NCBI GenBank assembly: GCA_020161795.1
Contig: JAIUOR010000028.1
Coordinates: 62,001 to 126,000 of the forward strand
DNA: 64,000 nucleotides
Direction: 5' to 3'
DNA from: Actinomycetota bacterium
GTDB lineage: Bacteria; Actinomycetota; Actinomycetes; Propionibacteriales; Propionibacteriaceae
Shown here: positions 41,791-50,960 of the stretch, piece after piece
Position numbering within the stretch: position 1 is the stretch's first letter
Layout of the letters: each line of letters starts with the position of its first letter
Program-made: the position numbers and the translations under genes
Notes under the pieces: generated by a model
The model's input: the letters and a program-made list of their open reading frames with translations, nothing else
What the model was told of the DNA's origin: nothing
The model's database searches: none

Positions 41791-42975
41791 TCAGCCCAGC
41801 AGGCGGCCGAGGGTGAGGGCCAGGCGCAGGACGTAGGCGTCGCGGGGGTCGGTGGCGCTGTAGCCGGTGACCTCCTGGATGCGGCGCAGCCGGTACCGCA
41901 CCGTGTTCGGATGGATGTACCGCGCCCGGGCGGTCGCCTCGATCGATCCCCCCTGGGCCAGGAACTCGGTCAGGGTCGCCACCAGATCCCCGCCGGCGTC
42001 CACCAGCGGGGCGTAGATCTGCCCGGCCAGCAGTCGCCGAGCGTGGCCGTCGCCCGCGAGCACTCGTTCGGGCAGGAGATCGGCCGAGGCGACCGGACGG
42101 GGGGCCTCCGGCCAGGCATGCGCCGAACGCAGGCCGGACAGCGCCGAGCGGGCGGACCGCGCGGCCTCGGCGAGGTTGTCGACGATCGGCCCCACCACGA
42201 TGTGCCCAGGCCCGAATCCCGCCTGGAACCCGGCCACCAGCTTGACCAGCGCGTCGGCGTCGGCCAGGTCGCCGCCGAGGATCAGCACCAACCGCTCGCC
42301 CTGCGGCGCGGCCAGCAGGTCGCAGGCGGCGGCGCTGGCGGCCAGCCGGATCCCCTCGATCGCAGCCCCGGGATCCTCGGGGGCATCGCCGATCACCACC
42401 GCCACCTGGGAGGGATCCGACCAGCCCAGCGCCGAGGCGCGGGAGGTGACCGACTCGTCGGCGTCGCCCCGGATCACCGCGTCCACCACGAGGGCCTCGA
42501 GCCGGGCGTCCCAGCGTCCGCGCAGTTCGGCCGCGCGGGCGTACACCTCGGCCGCGCCGAAGGCGACCTCGCGGGAGTAGTGGACGATCGCCATCTGCAG
42601 CGGAGCCTGGGCGTCCGGCGCGAGCTTGGCGATCTCGGCCTCCACGGTGTCGATCGTGGTGCGCACCAGATCGACGGTCTGGTGCAGGGTGATCTGACGG
42701 GTCAGCGCGCGGGGCGCGGCGTCGAAGATATTGCGCGGGGCGCTTCCTGCGCCGCCGTCGGCGAACCAGTTGATGAAGCTGTCGATACCCGAGCGCGCCA
42801 CCACCGTGATCCACGAGCGGTGCTCGGCGTCTAGTTCGGCGAACCAGGGGTGCTGTTCGGCGATGCGGGCCATGGCCGCGGTGGTCAGCGAGGCGGCGGA
42901 GGCCCGCAGCCCGCGCGCCAGCAGCTCGCGGTCGGCCTCGGACGGCCACCAGGCGGCCCGGGGGGCTGCGGTCAT
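41791..42975 (-). CDS. fasR: PucR-type regulator, likely FasR (fatty acid synthesis activator)
   Basis: A 394-aa regulator of the PucR/CdaR type. The C-terminal helix-turn-helix reads ARYIHPNTVRYRLRRIQEVT. The central part is a GGDEF-like/PucR sensor (GPGHIVVGPIVDNLAEAARS), and the N-terminus (SGIDSFINWFADGG) matches the acyl-sensing half known in Streptomyces FasR, which activates fabD-fabH-acpP-fabF. Same gene order here. ATG at 42975 follows GAGAGGAGAGG; a longer frame crosses the aceE promoter and is rejected. Confidence 0.85.
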   Translation of the reverse strand: MTAAPRAAWWPSEADRELLARGLRASAASLTTAAMARIAEQHPWFAELDAEHRSWITVVARSGIDSFINWFADGGAGSAPRNIFDAAPRALTRQITLHQTVDLVRTTIDTVEAEIAKLAPDAQAPLQMAIVHYSREVAFGAAEVYARAAELRGRWDARLEALVVDAVIRGDADESVTSRASALGWSDPSQVAVVIGDAPEDPGAAIEGIRLAASAAACDLLAAPQGERLVLILGGDLADADALVKLVAGFQAGFGPGHIVVGPIVDNLAEAARSARSALSGLRSAHAWPEAPRPVASADLLPERVLAGDGHARRLLAGQIYAPLVDAGGDLVATLTEFLAQGGSIEATARARYIHPNTVRYRLRRIQEVTGYSATDPRDAYVLRLALTLGRLLG

Positions 42976-43159
42976 GGGGCCTCTCCTCTCACCGGTCGCC
43001 AGCCTAGGGCGTGTCGGTGAGCCTGGCGACCGACTACCGGAACCCCCTCTCGCCAGTGGCCGCGCAGGGTGCGACGATGGAACCGGAACATTCGGCCCGG
43101 CTGATAGGTTGCATGGCTGACCGGGCTGCGCACTGGGAGTGCCAAGGGAAAGGAACGCT

Positions 43160-45922
43160 GTGGCTGATCGCGATACGAGGGGACCGATCCTGAACGGACT
43201 TCCCACGAACCTGCCGGACATCGATTCCGACGAGACGGCGGAGTGGCTCGATTCGCTGGACGCCATGATCGACCAGGTCGGGCGCAACCGCGCCCGGTAC
43301 GTGATGCTGAAGCTGCTGGAGCGCTCGCGGCAGCGCCAGGTCGGGCTGCCGTCCCTGGTCGCCACCGATCACATCAACACCATCCCGCCGGAGCAGGAGC
43401 CGTGGTACCCCGGCGATGTCGAGTTGGAGCGCAAGTTCCGCCGACTGGTGCGGTGGAACGCCGCCATCATGGTGCACCGGGCGCAGCGCCCGGGCGTCGG
43501 CGTCGGCGGCCACATCTCGACCTACGCCTCCTCCGCGACCCTGTACGAGGTCGGCTTCAACCACTTCTTCCGGGGCAAGGAGCACCCCGGCGGCGGTGAC
43601 CAGGTCTTCTTCCAGGGCCACGCCAGCCCCGGCATGTACGCCCGCGCCTTCCTGGAGGGACGGCTCGACGAAGACGACATGAACGGCTTCCGGCAGGAGA
43701 AGAGCCACATCGTCGACGGCCGGATCCGCGCGCTGCCGTCCTACCCGCACCCGCGCCAGATGCCCTCCTTCTGGGAGTTCCCGACCGTCTCGATGGGCCT
43801 GGGCCCGATCGGCGCGATCTACCAGGCGAGCTTCAACAAGTACCTGCACAACCGCGGCCTGAAGGACACCTCCGACCAGCGGGTGTGGGCCTTCCTCGGC
43901 GACGGCGAGATGGACGAGGTGGAGAGCCGCGGCGCGCTGCAGCTCGCCGCCTACGAGCAGCTCGACAACCTGACCTTCGTGATCAACTGCAACCTGCAGC
44001 GCCTGGACGGCCCGGTGCGCGGCAACGGCAAGATCATGCAGGAGCTGGAGAGCTTCTTCCGCGGCGCCGGCTGGAACGTCATCAAGGTGGTCTGGGGACG
44101 TGGCTGGGATCCGCTGCTGGCGGCCGACCGCGATGGCGCGCTGCTGAACGTGATGAACACCACGGCCGACGGCGACTACCAGACCTTCCGGGCCAACGAC
44201 GGCGCCTATGTGCGCGAGCAGTTCTTCGGCCGGGATCCGCGCACGGCCAAGATGGTCGAGGAATGGTCGGACGAGCGGATCTGGGCGCTCACCCGCGGCG
44301 GTCACGACTACCACAAGGTCTACGCCGCCTACGACTCGGCCACCAAGTTCACCGGCGCTCCGACGGTCGTGCTGGCGCACACCATCAAGGGCTACTTCCT
44401 GGGCTCGCACTTCGCCGGACGCAATGCCACCCACCAGATGAAGAAGCTGGCGCTGGACGACCTCAAGCAGTTCCGCGACCGGCTCGACATGCCGATCACC
44501 GACGCGGTGCTGGAGGAGAACCCCTACCAGCCGCCCTACGTCAATCCCGGCCCTGCCGACGAGCGGATCCAGTACGTCCTGGACCGCCGCCGGGGGCTCG
44601 GCGGCTCGGTGCCCGAGCGCCGCACCACCGGTCAGAAGCTCGCGCTGCCCGGGCCGGACGCCTACTCCGGCGTCAAGCGTGGCTCCGGCAACCAGCCGGT
44701 CGCGACCACCATGGCGTTCGTGCGGCTGCTCAAGGATCTGATGCGCGACAAGGGCTTCGCCCCGCACGTCGTGCCGATCATCCCCGACGAGGCCCGTACC
44801 TTCGGCATGGACTCGTTCTTCCCGACGATCAAGATCTACTCCCCGCACGGCCAGGACTACACCCCGGTCGACCATGACCTGATGCTGGCCTACCGCGAAT
44901 CCAAGCAGGGCCAGATCATCCACACCGGTATCAACGAGGCCGGCTCGGTGGCGTCCTTCCAGGCGGTCGGGTCGTCGTACGCGACCCATGGCGTCCCGAT
45001 GGTGCCGATCTACATCTTCTACTCGATGTTCGGCTTCCAGCGGACCGGTGACGCGATGTGGGCGGCCGCCGACCAGCTGGCGCGCGGCTTCTTCATCGGA
45101 GCCACCGCCGGCCGCACCACGCTGACCGGCGAAGGCACCCAGCACATGGACGGCCACAGCCCGATCCTGGCGGCGACCAACCCGGCAGTGGTGATCTACG
45201 ACCCGGCCTACGGCTACGAGATCGCCCACATCGTGGCCGATGGCCTACAGCGCATGTACGGGGAGACGCCCGAGGACATCATCTACTACCTGACGGTCTA
45301 CAACGAGCCGATGCCGCAGCCGGCTGAGCCGGAGAACGTGGACGTCGAAGGCATCCTGCGTGGCATGCACCTGATCAAGGAGGGCTCGTTCGAGGGCGTG
45401 GGCGAGGACGCGCGCCGAGCCCAGCTGCTCGCCTCTGGCGTGGGCGTGGCCTGGGCGCTGGAGGCCCAGGAGATGCTGAAGAACGACTACGGGGTGGTCG
45501 CCGACGTCTGGAGCGTGACCTCGTGGACGGAGCTGCGCCGGGACGGGCTGGAGGCCGACGAGCAGGCCTTCCTGCATCCGGAGGAGCCGGCCCGGGTGCC
45601 GTGGGTGACCCAGAAGCTGCAGGGCCGTCCCGGCCCGGTGGTCGCGGTCTCCGACTACATGCGCCAGGTGCAGGACCAGATCGTCAACTGGGTGCCGGGC
45701 GACTTCGTCTCCCTGGGCGCGGACGGCTTCGGCTTCTCCGACACCCGCGCGGCGGCGCGGCGGTTCTTCCACATCGACGGACCGTCGATCGTGGTGCGGA
45801 CGCTGCAGCAGTTGGCCAAGCGGGGCGAGATCGACCCGAGCCTGCCGGCCCAGGCCGCCGAGCGCTACCGGCTGCTCGACATCAACGCGGGCAGTTCCGG
45901 ATCGGTCGGCGGGGACGCCTGA
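43160..45922 (+). CDS. aceE: Pyruvate dehydrogenase E1 component (homodimeric type)
   Basis: Thiamine-diphosphate enzyme that decarboxylates pyruvate and acetylates E2; 920 aa, the normal length of AceE. The TPP motif [14 protein letters not shown] runs to [11 protein letters not shown], and the C-terminal half ([20 protein letters not shown]) is the transketolase-like domain. GTG at 43160 follows GGAAAGGAA. Divergent from fasR, so acetyl-CoA supply lies next to fatty acid synthesis. A stem-loop follows. Confidence 0.96.
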   Translation: MADRDTRGPILNGLPTNLPDIDSDETAEWLDSLDAMIDQVGRNRARYVMLKLLERSRQRQVGLPSLVATDHINTIPPEQEPWYPGDVELERKFRRLVRWNAAIMVHRAQRPGVGVGGHISTYASSATLYEVGFNHFFRGKEHPGGGDQVFFQGHASPGMYARAFLEGRLDEDDMNGFRQEKSHIVDGRIRALPSYPHPRQMPSFWEFPTVSMGLGPIGAIYQASFNKYLHNRGLKDTSDQRVWAFLGDGEMDEVESRGALQLAAYEQLDNLTFVINCNLQRLDGPVRGNGKIMQELESFFRGAGWNVIKVVWGRGWDPLLAADRDGALLNVMNTTADGDYQTFRANDGAYVREQFFGRDPRTAKMVEEWSDERIWALTRGGHDYHKVYAAYDSATKFTGAPTVVLAHTIKGYFLGSHFAGRNATHQMKKLALDDLKQFRDRLDMPITDAVLEENPYQPPYVNPGPADERIQYVLDRRRGLGGSVPERRTTGQKLALPGPDAYSGVKRGSGNQPVATTMAFVRLLKDLMRDKGFAPHVVPIIPDEARTFGMDSFFPTIKIYSPHGQDYTPVDHDLMLAYRESKQGQIIHTGINEAGSVASFQAVGSSYATHGVPMVPIYIFYSMFGFQRTGDAMWAAADQLARGFFIGATAGRTTLTGEGTQHMDGHSPILAATNPAVVIYDPAYGYEIAHIVADGLQRMYGETPEDIIYYLTVYNEPMPQPAEPENVDVEGILRGMHLIKEGSFEGVGEDARRAQLLASGVGVAWALEAQEMLKNDYGVVADVWSVTSWTELRRDGLEADEQAFLHPEEPARVPWVTQKLQGRPGPVVAVSDYMRQVQDQIVNWVPGDFVSLGADGFGFSDTRAAARRFFHIDGPSIVVRTLQQLAKRGEIDPSLPAQAAERYRLLDINAGSSGSVGGDA

Positions 45923-45935
45923 GGGTCTCGGTGGA

Positions 45936-45965
45936 GCCGCCGGCACGGCGAAATGCGCCGGCGGC
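45936..45965 (+). terminator. aceE terminator hairpin
   Basis: GCCGCCGGC pairs perfectly with GCCGGCGGC around a 12-base loop, 13 bases after the aceE stop. Confidence 0.7.
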
Positions 45966-46043
45966 CACCCCGCCCGTCCTTGGAGGAGACCCCTCTTTCT
46001 GGCTAGGCTGCATTCACCAAGCCGCAACAGAAAGGGGCCACGC

Positions 46044-46460
46044 GTGAGCACCGCGCCCGGCGCAGGCAGTAGAGCCGCCGTCATGGGCTTCGAGCCAGGC
46101 GTGGCCGTCCAGGAACTCGGCTGGGATGCCGACGTCGACGAAGAGCTGCGCGAGGAGATCATGGATCTTCTCGGCGAGGAGTTCGTCTACGAGGCGCTGG
46201 AGGCCGTCGATGTCGTGATGCTGTGGTGGCGTGCCGAGGATGGCGACCTGGCAGACGGCCTGGTGGATGCCCTGACCGACCTGACCGGTCACGGCCGGAT
46301 CTGGCTGCTCACCCCGAAGGTCGGCCGCGACGGCTACATCGAACCCACCGACCTGGCCGAGGCGGCGCTGACCGCCGGCCTGGCGCTGGCCAATCCCGCC
46401 ACGGTGTCTCCCGATTGGCAGGCCCACAAGCTGGTTCGCCCCAAGGGCATCCGGCGCTAG
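46044..46460 (+). CDS. DUF3052 protein
   Basis: A 138-aa actinobacterial protein (DUF3052) with GFEPGVAVQELGWDADVDEE, LWWRAEDGDLADGLVDALTD and WLLTPKVGRDGYIEPTDL. Function unknown; the location next to aceE is conserved in mycobacteria. GTG at 46044. TAGGCT at 46004-46009 is a likely -10 and lies inside an imperfect dyad. Confidence 0.88.
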   Translation: MSTAPGAGSRAAVMGFEPGVAVQELGWDADVDEELREEIMDLLGEEFVYEALEAVDVVMLWWRAEDGDLADGLVDALTDLTGHGRIWLLTPKVGRDGYIEPTDLAEAALTAGLALANPATVSPDWQAHKLVRPKGIRR

Positions 46461-46552
46461 TCGACCTCGAAGCGCTCCTCGGTGGTCGAGGAGGTCGTGC
46501 CCGGTCAGCAAGAAGCTTCGTCCGTCGGTCGGGTGCGCCTAGGCTGGCGAGC

Positions 46553-47095
46553 ATGGGCGTGGAGAAACCGGAACGGCCGGACGATGGCCGCCGCGCGCTG
46601 CTGACGGCGATGATCACCGACGAGCCCGCCCGGCTGCGCCGGCGGAGCATCTCGCTGGGCGTTCCGCCCGACGAGGCCGACGACGTGGCGCAGACCGCGT
46701 TGCTGCGCGCGTGGCGTTCGATCGAGCACCTGCATGCGCCGGAACCCGGGCGGATGTGCTCGTGGCTGGACACCATTGCCCGTAACGCCGCGACCGATCT
46801 CGCCCGCCAGCGCTCCCGGCGCCCGGTGAAGGGCCTCAGCGAGGACGTGGCCTCAGCGGGGAGCGTCGCGGGGGAGGTCGAGATGCGGGTCATCCTCGAC
46901 GGGGCGCTGCGCGCGCTGCACGGGTTGCCTGAGAAGCTGCGCGAACCGCTGCTGCTGAGCGCCGTCGACAACCTCTCTGCGTCGCAGATCGCCGAACGGC
47001 TCGCCATCACCCCGGCGGCCGCGCGGCAGCGGATCGCCCGCGCCCGCAAGGCGCTCGCCACCTGCCGCGCATCGGGGATGTCGGATTTGCCGTGA
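46553..47095 (+). CDS. ECF-type sigma factor
   Basis: A 180-aa RNA polymerase sigma factor with regions 2 and 4. PPDEADDVAQTALLRAWRSI is region 2.2-like, CSWLDTIARNAATDLARQRS region 2.4, and LSASQIAERLAITPAAARQR the region 4 helix-turn-helix. TAGGCT lies seven bases before the ATG with no ribosome site, a leaderless start. No anti-sigma gene is adjacent. Target genes unknown. Confidence 0.88.
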   Translation: MGVEKPERPDDGRRALLTAMITDEPARLRRRSISLGVPPDEADDVAQTALLRAWRSIEHLHAPEPGRMCSWLDTIARNAATDLARQRSRRPVKGLSEDVASAGSVAGEVEMRVILDGALRALHGLPEKLREPLLLSAVDNLSASQIAERLAITPAAARQRIARARKALATCRASGMSDLP

Positions 47096-47134
47096 GGGCC
47101 GGCCACGCCGGGTGACCGGCCCCACTTCGCGATG

Positions 47135-47515
47135 TCAGGTGGTGCCGAAGGGGTTGTCGATGACGTAGCGCCAGCCGTGCTCGTCGTCGTGGACGGCCAC
47201 GTCGGCGGTGGTGCCCGCGAGGGCCAGTTCGGAGCCGTCCGGCGCGGTGCCGGTGATCGTCCACTCGGCGATCGCGAGGCCGGTGTTCCCGCTCTGGAAG
47301 ACGTGGCGGACGTTCATCGAGATCGGCAGGTTCAGGCCGAGGAACTGCTCGAGTGCGCCGCGGACGACCGCTTCGCCCTGCACCGGCTGACCGGGGGCCG
47401 GCACGAACACGACGTCATCGGTGTTCAGAGCCATGAGCCCATCCAGATCGCGAGCATTGAAGCGCTCGGCGAAGGCGAGGTTGAGCCGATCGAGAGAGGT
47501 GACGGGGGTCGCCAT
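47135..47515 (-). CDS. SnoaL-like (NTF2-fold) protein
   Basis: A 126-aa protein of the NTF2-like/SnoaL superfamily: LNLAFAERFNARDLDGLMAL, VFVPAPGQPVQG and a final WRYVIDNPFG. These folds serve as isomerases or small-ligand binders; no function can be assigned. AAAGGACGC precedes the ATG. Convergent with the sigma factor. Confidence 0.82.
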   Translation of the reverse strand: MATPVTSLDRLNLAFAERFNARDLDGLMALNTDDVVFVPAPGQPVQGEAVVRGALEQFLGLNLPISMNVRHVFQSGNTGLAIAEWTITGTAPDGSELALAGTTADVAVHDDEHGWRYVIDNPFGTT

Positions 47516-47827
47516 GGGTGCGTCCTTTCGATGTCGGGCCGGCTTCGTGCCGGCCTCTGCAGAGAAAGACGCTGCGGCTCCCGGAGCGTGACAGGTGAGA
47601 GATCGGATCGGTGCCGGCGGAATGCAACGGGCCGCAAGTGCGGCACGTCTGCTACCCGGTGTTCCCGCCGCGCATGCCCGGCAGAGCCTTGCTCGGCTCC
47701 CCGAGCATCCTGAGGCGCTCAGGTACCCTGGTGCGAGCGTCGCGTGTCGGTGGCAGGCAGTGTCAGGTATGGAGGCGCGGAACCCGAAGGAGCACGACGA
47801 TGATCACGTCGTTCCCTTCGCCCTCTC
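47516..47827. other. Intergenic region with a short leader ORF
   Basis: No full gene. At 47800-47835 an 11-codon frame (MITSFPSPSRD) with a strong AAGGAG site overlaps the start of the hemerythrin gene by eight bases. Confidence 0.45.
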
Positions 47828-48298
47828 GTGACTGAGGGCGAGACCACCAGGCTGATCGCCTGGGGCAACGAACTGCGGGCCGTCCACGGCCGGCTACGCG
47901 AAGCGCTACGAGGGACCAGGGCGGCGCTGGTCGTCGGCGAATCGGCCCGCCCGCTTTCCCGCGACCTGCTGTTGTTCTGCCACGGGTTCTGCGTGGCCTT
48001 GACCGGACACCATCAGGGCGAGGATCGAGAGCTGTTCCCGGCTATCGCCGCGGCCCGTCCCGAGCTGCGCGAGCCCTTGCGGAAGCTGCAGCAGGATCAC
48101 GCCATGATCGCCCACCTCGTCGGGGGCCTGCAGGCTGCGATCGACCGATCCGCCTCGCCCGCAGAGCTCGACCAGCACCTCGAGGGAATCGCCGCGATCA
48201 TGGAGTCGCATTTCCGCTACGAAGAGCGTCAGTTGCTCACCATCCTCGATGCCCTGGAGTTCGACGCCGACCCCGGCGACGTCCTCGGGCCGCTGTGA
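47828..48298 (+). CDS. Hemerythrin-like (HHE) protein
   Basis: A 156-aa four-helix protein with the diiron His/Glu pattern: H20 in the first helix, CHGF, then GHHQGEDRELFP, then QQDHAMIAHLV and ESHFRYEERQL. HHE proteins bind oxygen, nitric oxide or iron. GTG at 47828 lies inside the end of a short leader frame with a strong ribosome site, which suggests translational coupling. Confidence 0.88.
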   Translation: MTEGETTRLIAWGNELRAVHGRLREALRGTRAALVVGESARPLSRDLLLFCHGFCVALTGHHQGEDRELFPAIAAARPELREPLRKLQQDHAMIAHLVGGLQAAIDRSASPAELDQHLEGIAAIMESHFRYEERQLLTILDALEFDADPGDVLGPL

Positions 48299-48359
48299 GC
48301 CACCGCGTGGGCCGTCCGTGGGCATGGACGCCCTTGGCCAGGGTTGACACCATGGGTCG

Positions 48360-48899
48360 ATGGTCACGCACTATTTCACCGCGTCCAGTCTCGACGGTTT
48401 CATCGCTACGACCGGGCACTCGCTCGACTGGCTGCTGAAGCAGAAGTTCGATGAGCACGGCCCGATGGCGTATCCGGAGTTCGAGCGTTCGATCGGAGCG
48501 CTCGCGATGGGGGCTTCGACCTACGAGTGGGTGCTCCGCAACGATCCGGGCGGATGGCCGTATGCGCAGCCGACCTGGGTGTTCACCCATCGGGAGTTGC
48601 CGATCGTCGCGGGTGCGGACATACGCCTCACCAGCGCGGACATCCACCACGTGCACGCCGAGATGACGGCAGCCGCGGCCGGACGCGATCTGTGGGTGGT
48701 CGGCGGCGGGGGCCTTGCCGGGCAGTTCGCCGACGCCGGCCTGCTGGACGAGGTGTGGGTGCAGTACGCGCCGGTGACGCTGGGTGCCGGCGCGCCCCTG
48801 CTGCCCCGGGCACTCGATCTCGAATTGATCGACGTGGCGCGCAACGAGGCCTTCCTCTGCGGCCGCTACCGCGTCGCCGGTAGCCTCCCTGTTTCCTGA
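48360..48899 (+). CDS. Dihydrofolate reductase-like (RibD C-terminal domain) protein
   Basis: A 179-aa reductase of the RibD-C/DHFR-like group: HYFTASSLDGFIATTGHSLD, GALAMGASTYEWVL, LWVVGGGGLAGQFADAGLLD (NADPH-binding glycine stretch) and a late LGAGAPLLPRAL. The folate role is unproven for this group. ATG at 48360; an upstream out-of-frame ATG at 48352 is not used. Confidence 0.85.
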   Translation: MVTHYFTASSLDGFIATTGHSLDWLLKQKFDEHGPMAYPEFERSIGALAMGASTYEWVLRNDPGGWPYAQPTWVFTHRELPIVAGADIRLTSADIHHVHAEMTAAAAGRDLWVVGGGGLAGQFADAGLLDEVWVQYAPVTLGAGAPLLPRALDLELIDVARNEAFLCGRYRVAGSLPVS

Positions 48900-49159
48900 C
48901 CCGGTGTGCGGCGGACGCCGGCGAGGAGAGCCGATGAGCGACACGGAGCTCAGGGGTCTGCCCTGAACCGGCTGCGCCGGGCCGCGGCGATCGCCGCCGG
49001 AACCACTGGGGTTGTGGACGCAACTGGTCGTCGGAGCCGTTCTGATTCCGTAGTGGCTGATCGCGACGACCATGCCGACATCCGCAGCGGGCCGGCGGCA
49101 GGTGGCTTCCACAAGCTCCGTCGGCGTTCCTTGACCCGGGTACGGGTGGGGGATCGTTG

Positions 49160-49389
49160 CCAGAGCTTCTCGGCATAGGTGGAGAGACTGGACGCGCGCT
49201 GCTTCGCGGCGAAGTCGGGGAATCACGTGGCGAACTTGGAGGAGTCGAAGATGTTGTCCTGTCGGTAGCGCGGGAGCAGTTCCTCGGCTTCCCGGACGGC
49301 GAGGTTGAGCATTCCGCCGATGTGGAACACCCACCTGGGCACCGTGGTGTACCCGATCCTTCGGCAGTTGAGTTGGGACTGCTGCACCT
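49160..49389 (-). pseudogene. Relic of an NAD-epimerase C-terminus
   Basis: Minus-strand frame reads TTVPRWVFHIGGMLNLAVRE, AEELLPRYRQDNIFDSSKF and after one in-frame TGA (49223-49225) FPDFAAKQRASSLSTYAEKL. This matches the C-terminal part of SDR epimerases (PRW, REL-EM, DSSKF, FPDF-TTY-E). The N-terminal two thirds are missing and the fragment ends at the IS element. A relic of a gene truncated by the insertion. Confidence 0.5.
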
Positions 49390-49406
49390 GTAGGTGACAG
49401 GTTGGG

Positions 49407-50281
49407 TTAGGCGGCCTGGGTGGCCGGTGTGGTCATGATGGTCTCGAACTCGATGGGGGTCAATCGGCCGAGGCGTTCTTGTTGGCGTCGGCGGTGGTAG
49501 GTCCGCTCGGTCCAGGTGACGATCGCGACCCGGAGGTCGTGGCGGGTGTGCCAGCGGCGGCGGTTCAGGACGTTCTTTTGGAGCAGGGCGAAGAAGGATT
49601 CCATGGCGGCGTTGTCGCCGGCGGAGCCCACTTGGCCCATCGACCCTTTCAGGTGGTGGCGGCGCAGCGCGGCGAGGAACTTCCTGGACCGCCCTGACTG
49701 CCTCTGTCCGAGTGCACGATGCAGCCGGTGACGTTGCCGCGGCGGGCCACGGCCATGTTGAGCGCGTCGACGGCGATCCGGGCTTTCATCCGGTCACTGA
49801 TCGAGTAGCCCACGATCCGGTTCGACCACACGTCCTTGATCGCGCACTCGTACAGCTTGCCCTCATCGGTCCAGTGCTCGGTGATGTCGGTCAGCCACAG
49901 CTGGTTCGGCCCGGTCGCGGTGAAGTCCCGCTTGACCAGGTCGTCGTGGGCCGGCGGGCCGGGCTTCTTCCCGTTCTTGCCGCGCTTCTTCCCGAACACC
50001 GACCACCAGCCGTTGGCGGTACAGATCCGCCACACGGTCCGGTCACAGCCTGTGTGACCGGCCTCACGGGCCTCATCAGCCAGCAACCGGTAGCCGAACT
50101 CGGGATCATCGGCATGGGCGTCGAAGACCGCGTTGGCCAGATAGGCCTGATCGAGGTCCCGGTCGGTGACCGGGCAGGCGAGCCAGCGGTAGTACGGCTG
50201 GCGGGCGAGCTTCAAGACCCGGCACGCGACCGTGACGGGGATCCCGTCGCCGGCCAGCTCACGAACGAGCGGGTACATCAT
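49407..50281 (-). pseudogene. IS3-family transposase OrfB, frameshifted
   Basis: DDE integrase-type transposase. The first part starts MMYPLVRELAGDGIPVTVAC and reaches NQLWLTDITEHWTDEGKLYE (first D) and CIVHSDRGSQ (second D). One base is missing near 49705, after which the frame changes; the rest reads RSRKFLAALRRHHLKGSMGQ, DNAAMESFFALLQKNV (E) and the C-terminus to 49407. The ATG overlaps the orfA stop as ATGA, a coupling or frameshift site. All DDE residues are present but the shift should abolish activity. Confidence 0.88.
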
Positions 50282-50565
50282 TTTCCCGGCAGGTTCGCCT
50301 GCGACAAGTAGGCCGCCGCCCTGCGCAGGACTTCGTTCTCCTGCTCCAACAGCCGGTTACGGCGCTTCAGCTCCCGCAACTCGACCGATTCGGCCGCCGG
50401 CGTCCCGGGCCGCAGCCCGTCGGCGACGTCGGCGGCCTGCAACCAGTTCCGCAGGCACGACTCAGAGATCCCAAAGTCCTTCGCCAGCTGAGCGATCGAC
50501 GCCTCGCCCTTACGGGCGACCGCCACGACATCGTCGCGGAACTCTCTCGGATGGGGTTTCGGCAT
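50278..50565 (-). CDS. IS3-family transposase OrfA
   Basis: A 95-aa DNA-binding subunit: MPKPHPREFRDDVVAVARKG, then AQLAKDFGISESCLRNWLQA (helix-turn-helix) and a leucine-zipper-like ELKRRNRLLEQENEVLRRAA. Coiled-coil region near the end mediates fusion to OrfB. It overlaps OrfB at the stop. Confidence 0.92.
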   Translation of the reverse strand: MPKPHPREFRDDVVAVARKGEASIAQLAKDFGISESCLRNWLQAADVADGLRPGTPAAESVELRELKRRNRLLEQENEVLRRAAAYLSQANLPGK

Positions 50566-50620
50566 GGTGCACATCCTTCCAGCGGAACCCCTCAGGGCCC
50601 CACAGATCGGTTGTCACCTA

Positions 50621-50758
50621 TTCATGCACCAGTCCCACCTGGCGAGCCGTTCAACTGGCTGTTCGATCCTGAGTTGCAGCGGATGGCCGTGGAACGCAGG
50701 CAGGCATTGGAATCTGGGCGTCAAACCGCCGATGTCGTTGGTTTGAACAACGAGCTAC
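50621..50758 (+). other. Possible gene fragment
   Basis: The plus frame reads FNWLFDPELQRMAVERRQAL and then GLNNELL before running into the tRNA. It lacks a start and has no partner left of the IS element. Possibly a short relic; no family recognised. Confidence 0.25.
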
Positions 50759-50834
50759 TGGTGGACGCGGCCGGACTCGAACCGACGACCAACGGCTTGT
50801 AAGGCCGACGCTCTACCAACTGAGCTACGCGTCC
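50759..50834 (-). tRNA. tRNA-Val (UAC)
   Basis: Acceptor GGACGCG/CGCGTCC, anticodon loop CTTACAA giving UAC, T-loop TTCGAGT, discriminator A and encoded CCA at 50759-50761. The anticodon stem has one weak end pair. The 3' end faces the IS and relic region. Confidence 0.88.
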
Positions 50835-50960
50835 CGGCGACCATGGGTCGCGGCGACCATTGTGGCAGCAGGGGGCGGAAATCCTCGCATCGCCATCTCA
50901 GCGCGGCAGCCCGTCGTTCCTGGATAGCCTGGTGGCTCGGGAGGCGAGGTGAGGTCATCG

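Larger units (their letters stand above)
49390..50620 (-). mobile_element. IS3-family insertion sequence (about 1.23 kb)
   Basis: Terminal inverted repeats TAGGTGACA at 49390-49398 and TGTCACCTA at 50612-50620 bound an orfA-orfB pair of IS3 type. No target duplication is visible, so the flanks have probably been rearranged. The transposase carries a frameshift and is likely inactive. It lies at the 3' side of tRNA-Val. Confidence 0.75.

Noticed and set aside
43034-45229. 731-codon minus-strand open frame
   Set aside because: Exact antisense shadow of aceE with low-complexity His/Val/Gly-rich sequence.
50551-50802. 83-codon frame through tRNA-Val
   Set aside because: The second half is the tRNA itself and the first half lies inside the IS end. 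At most a short relic.
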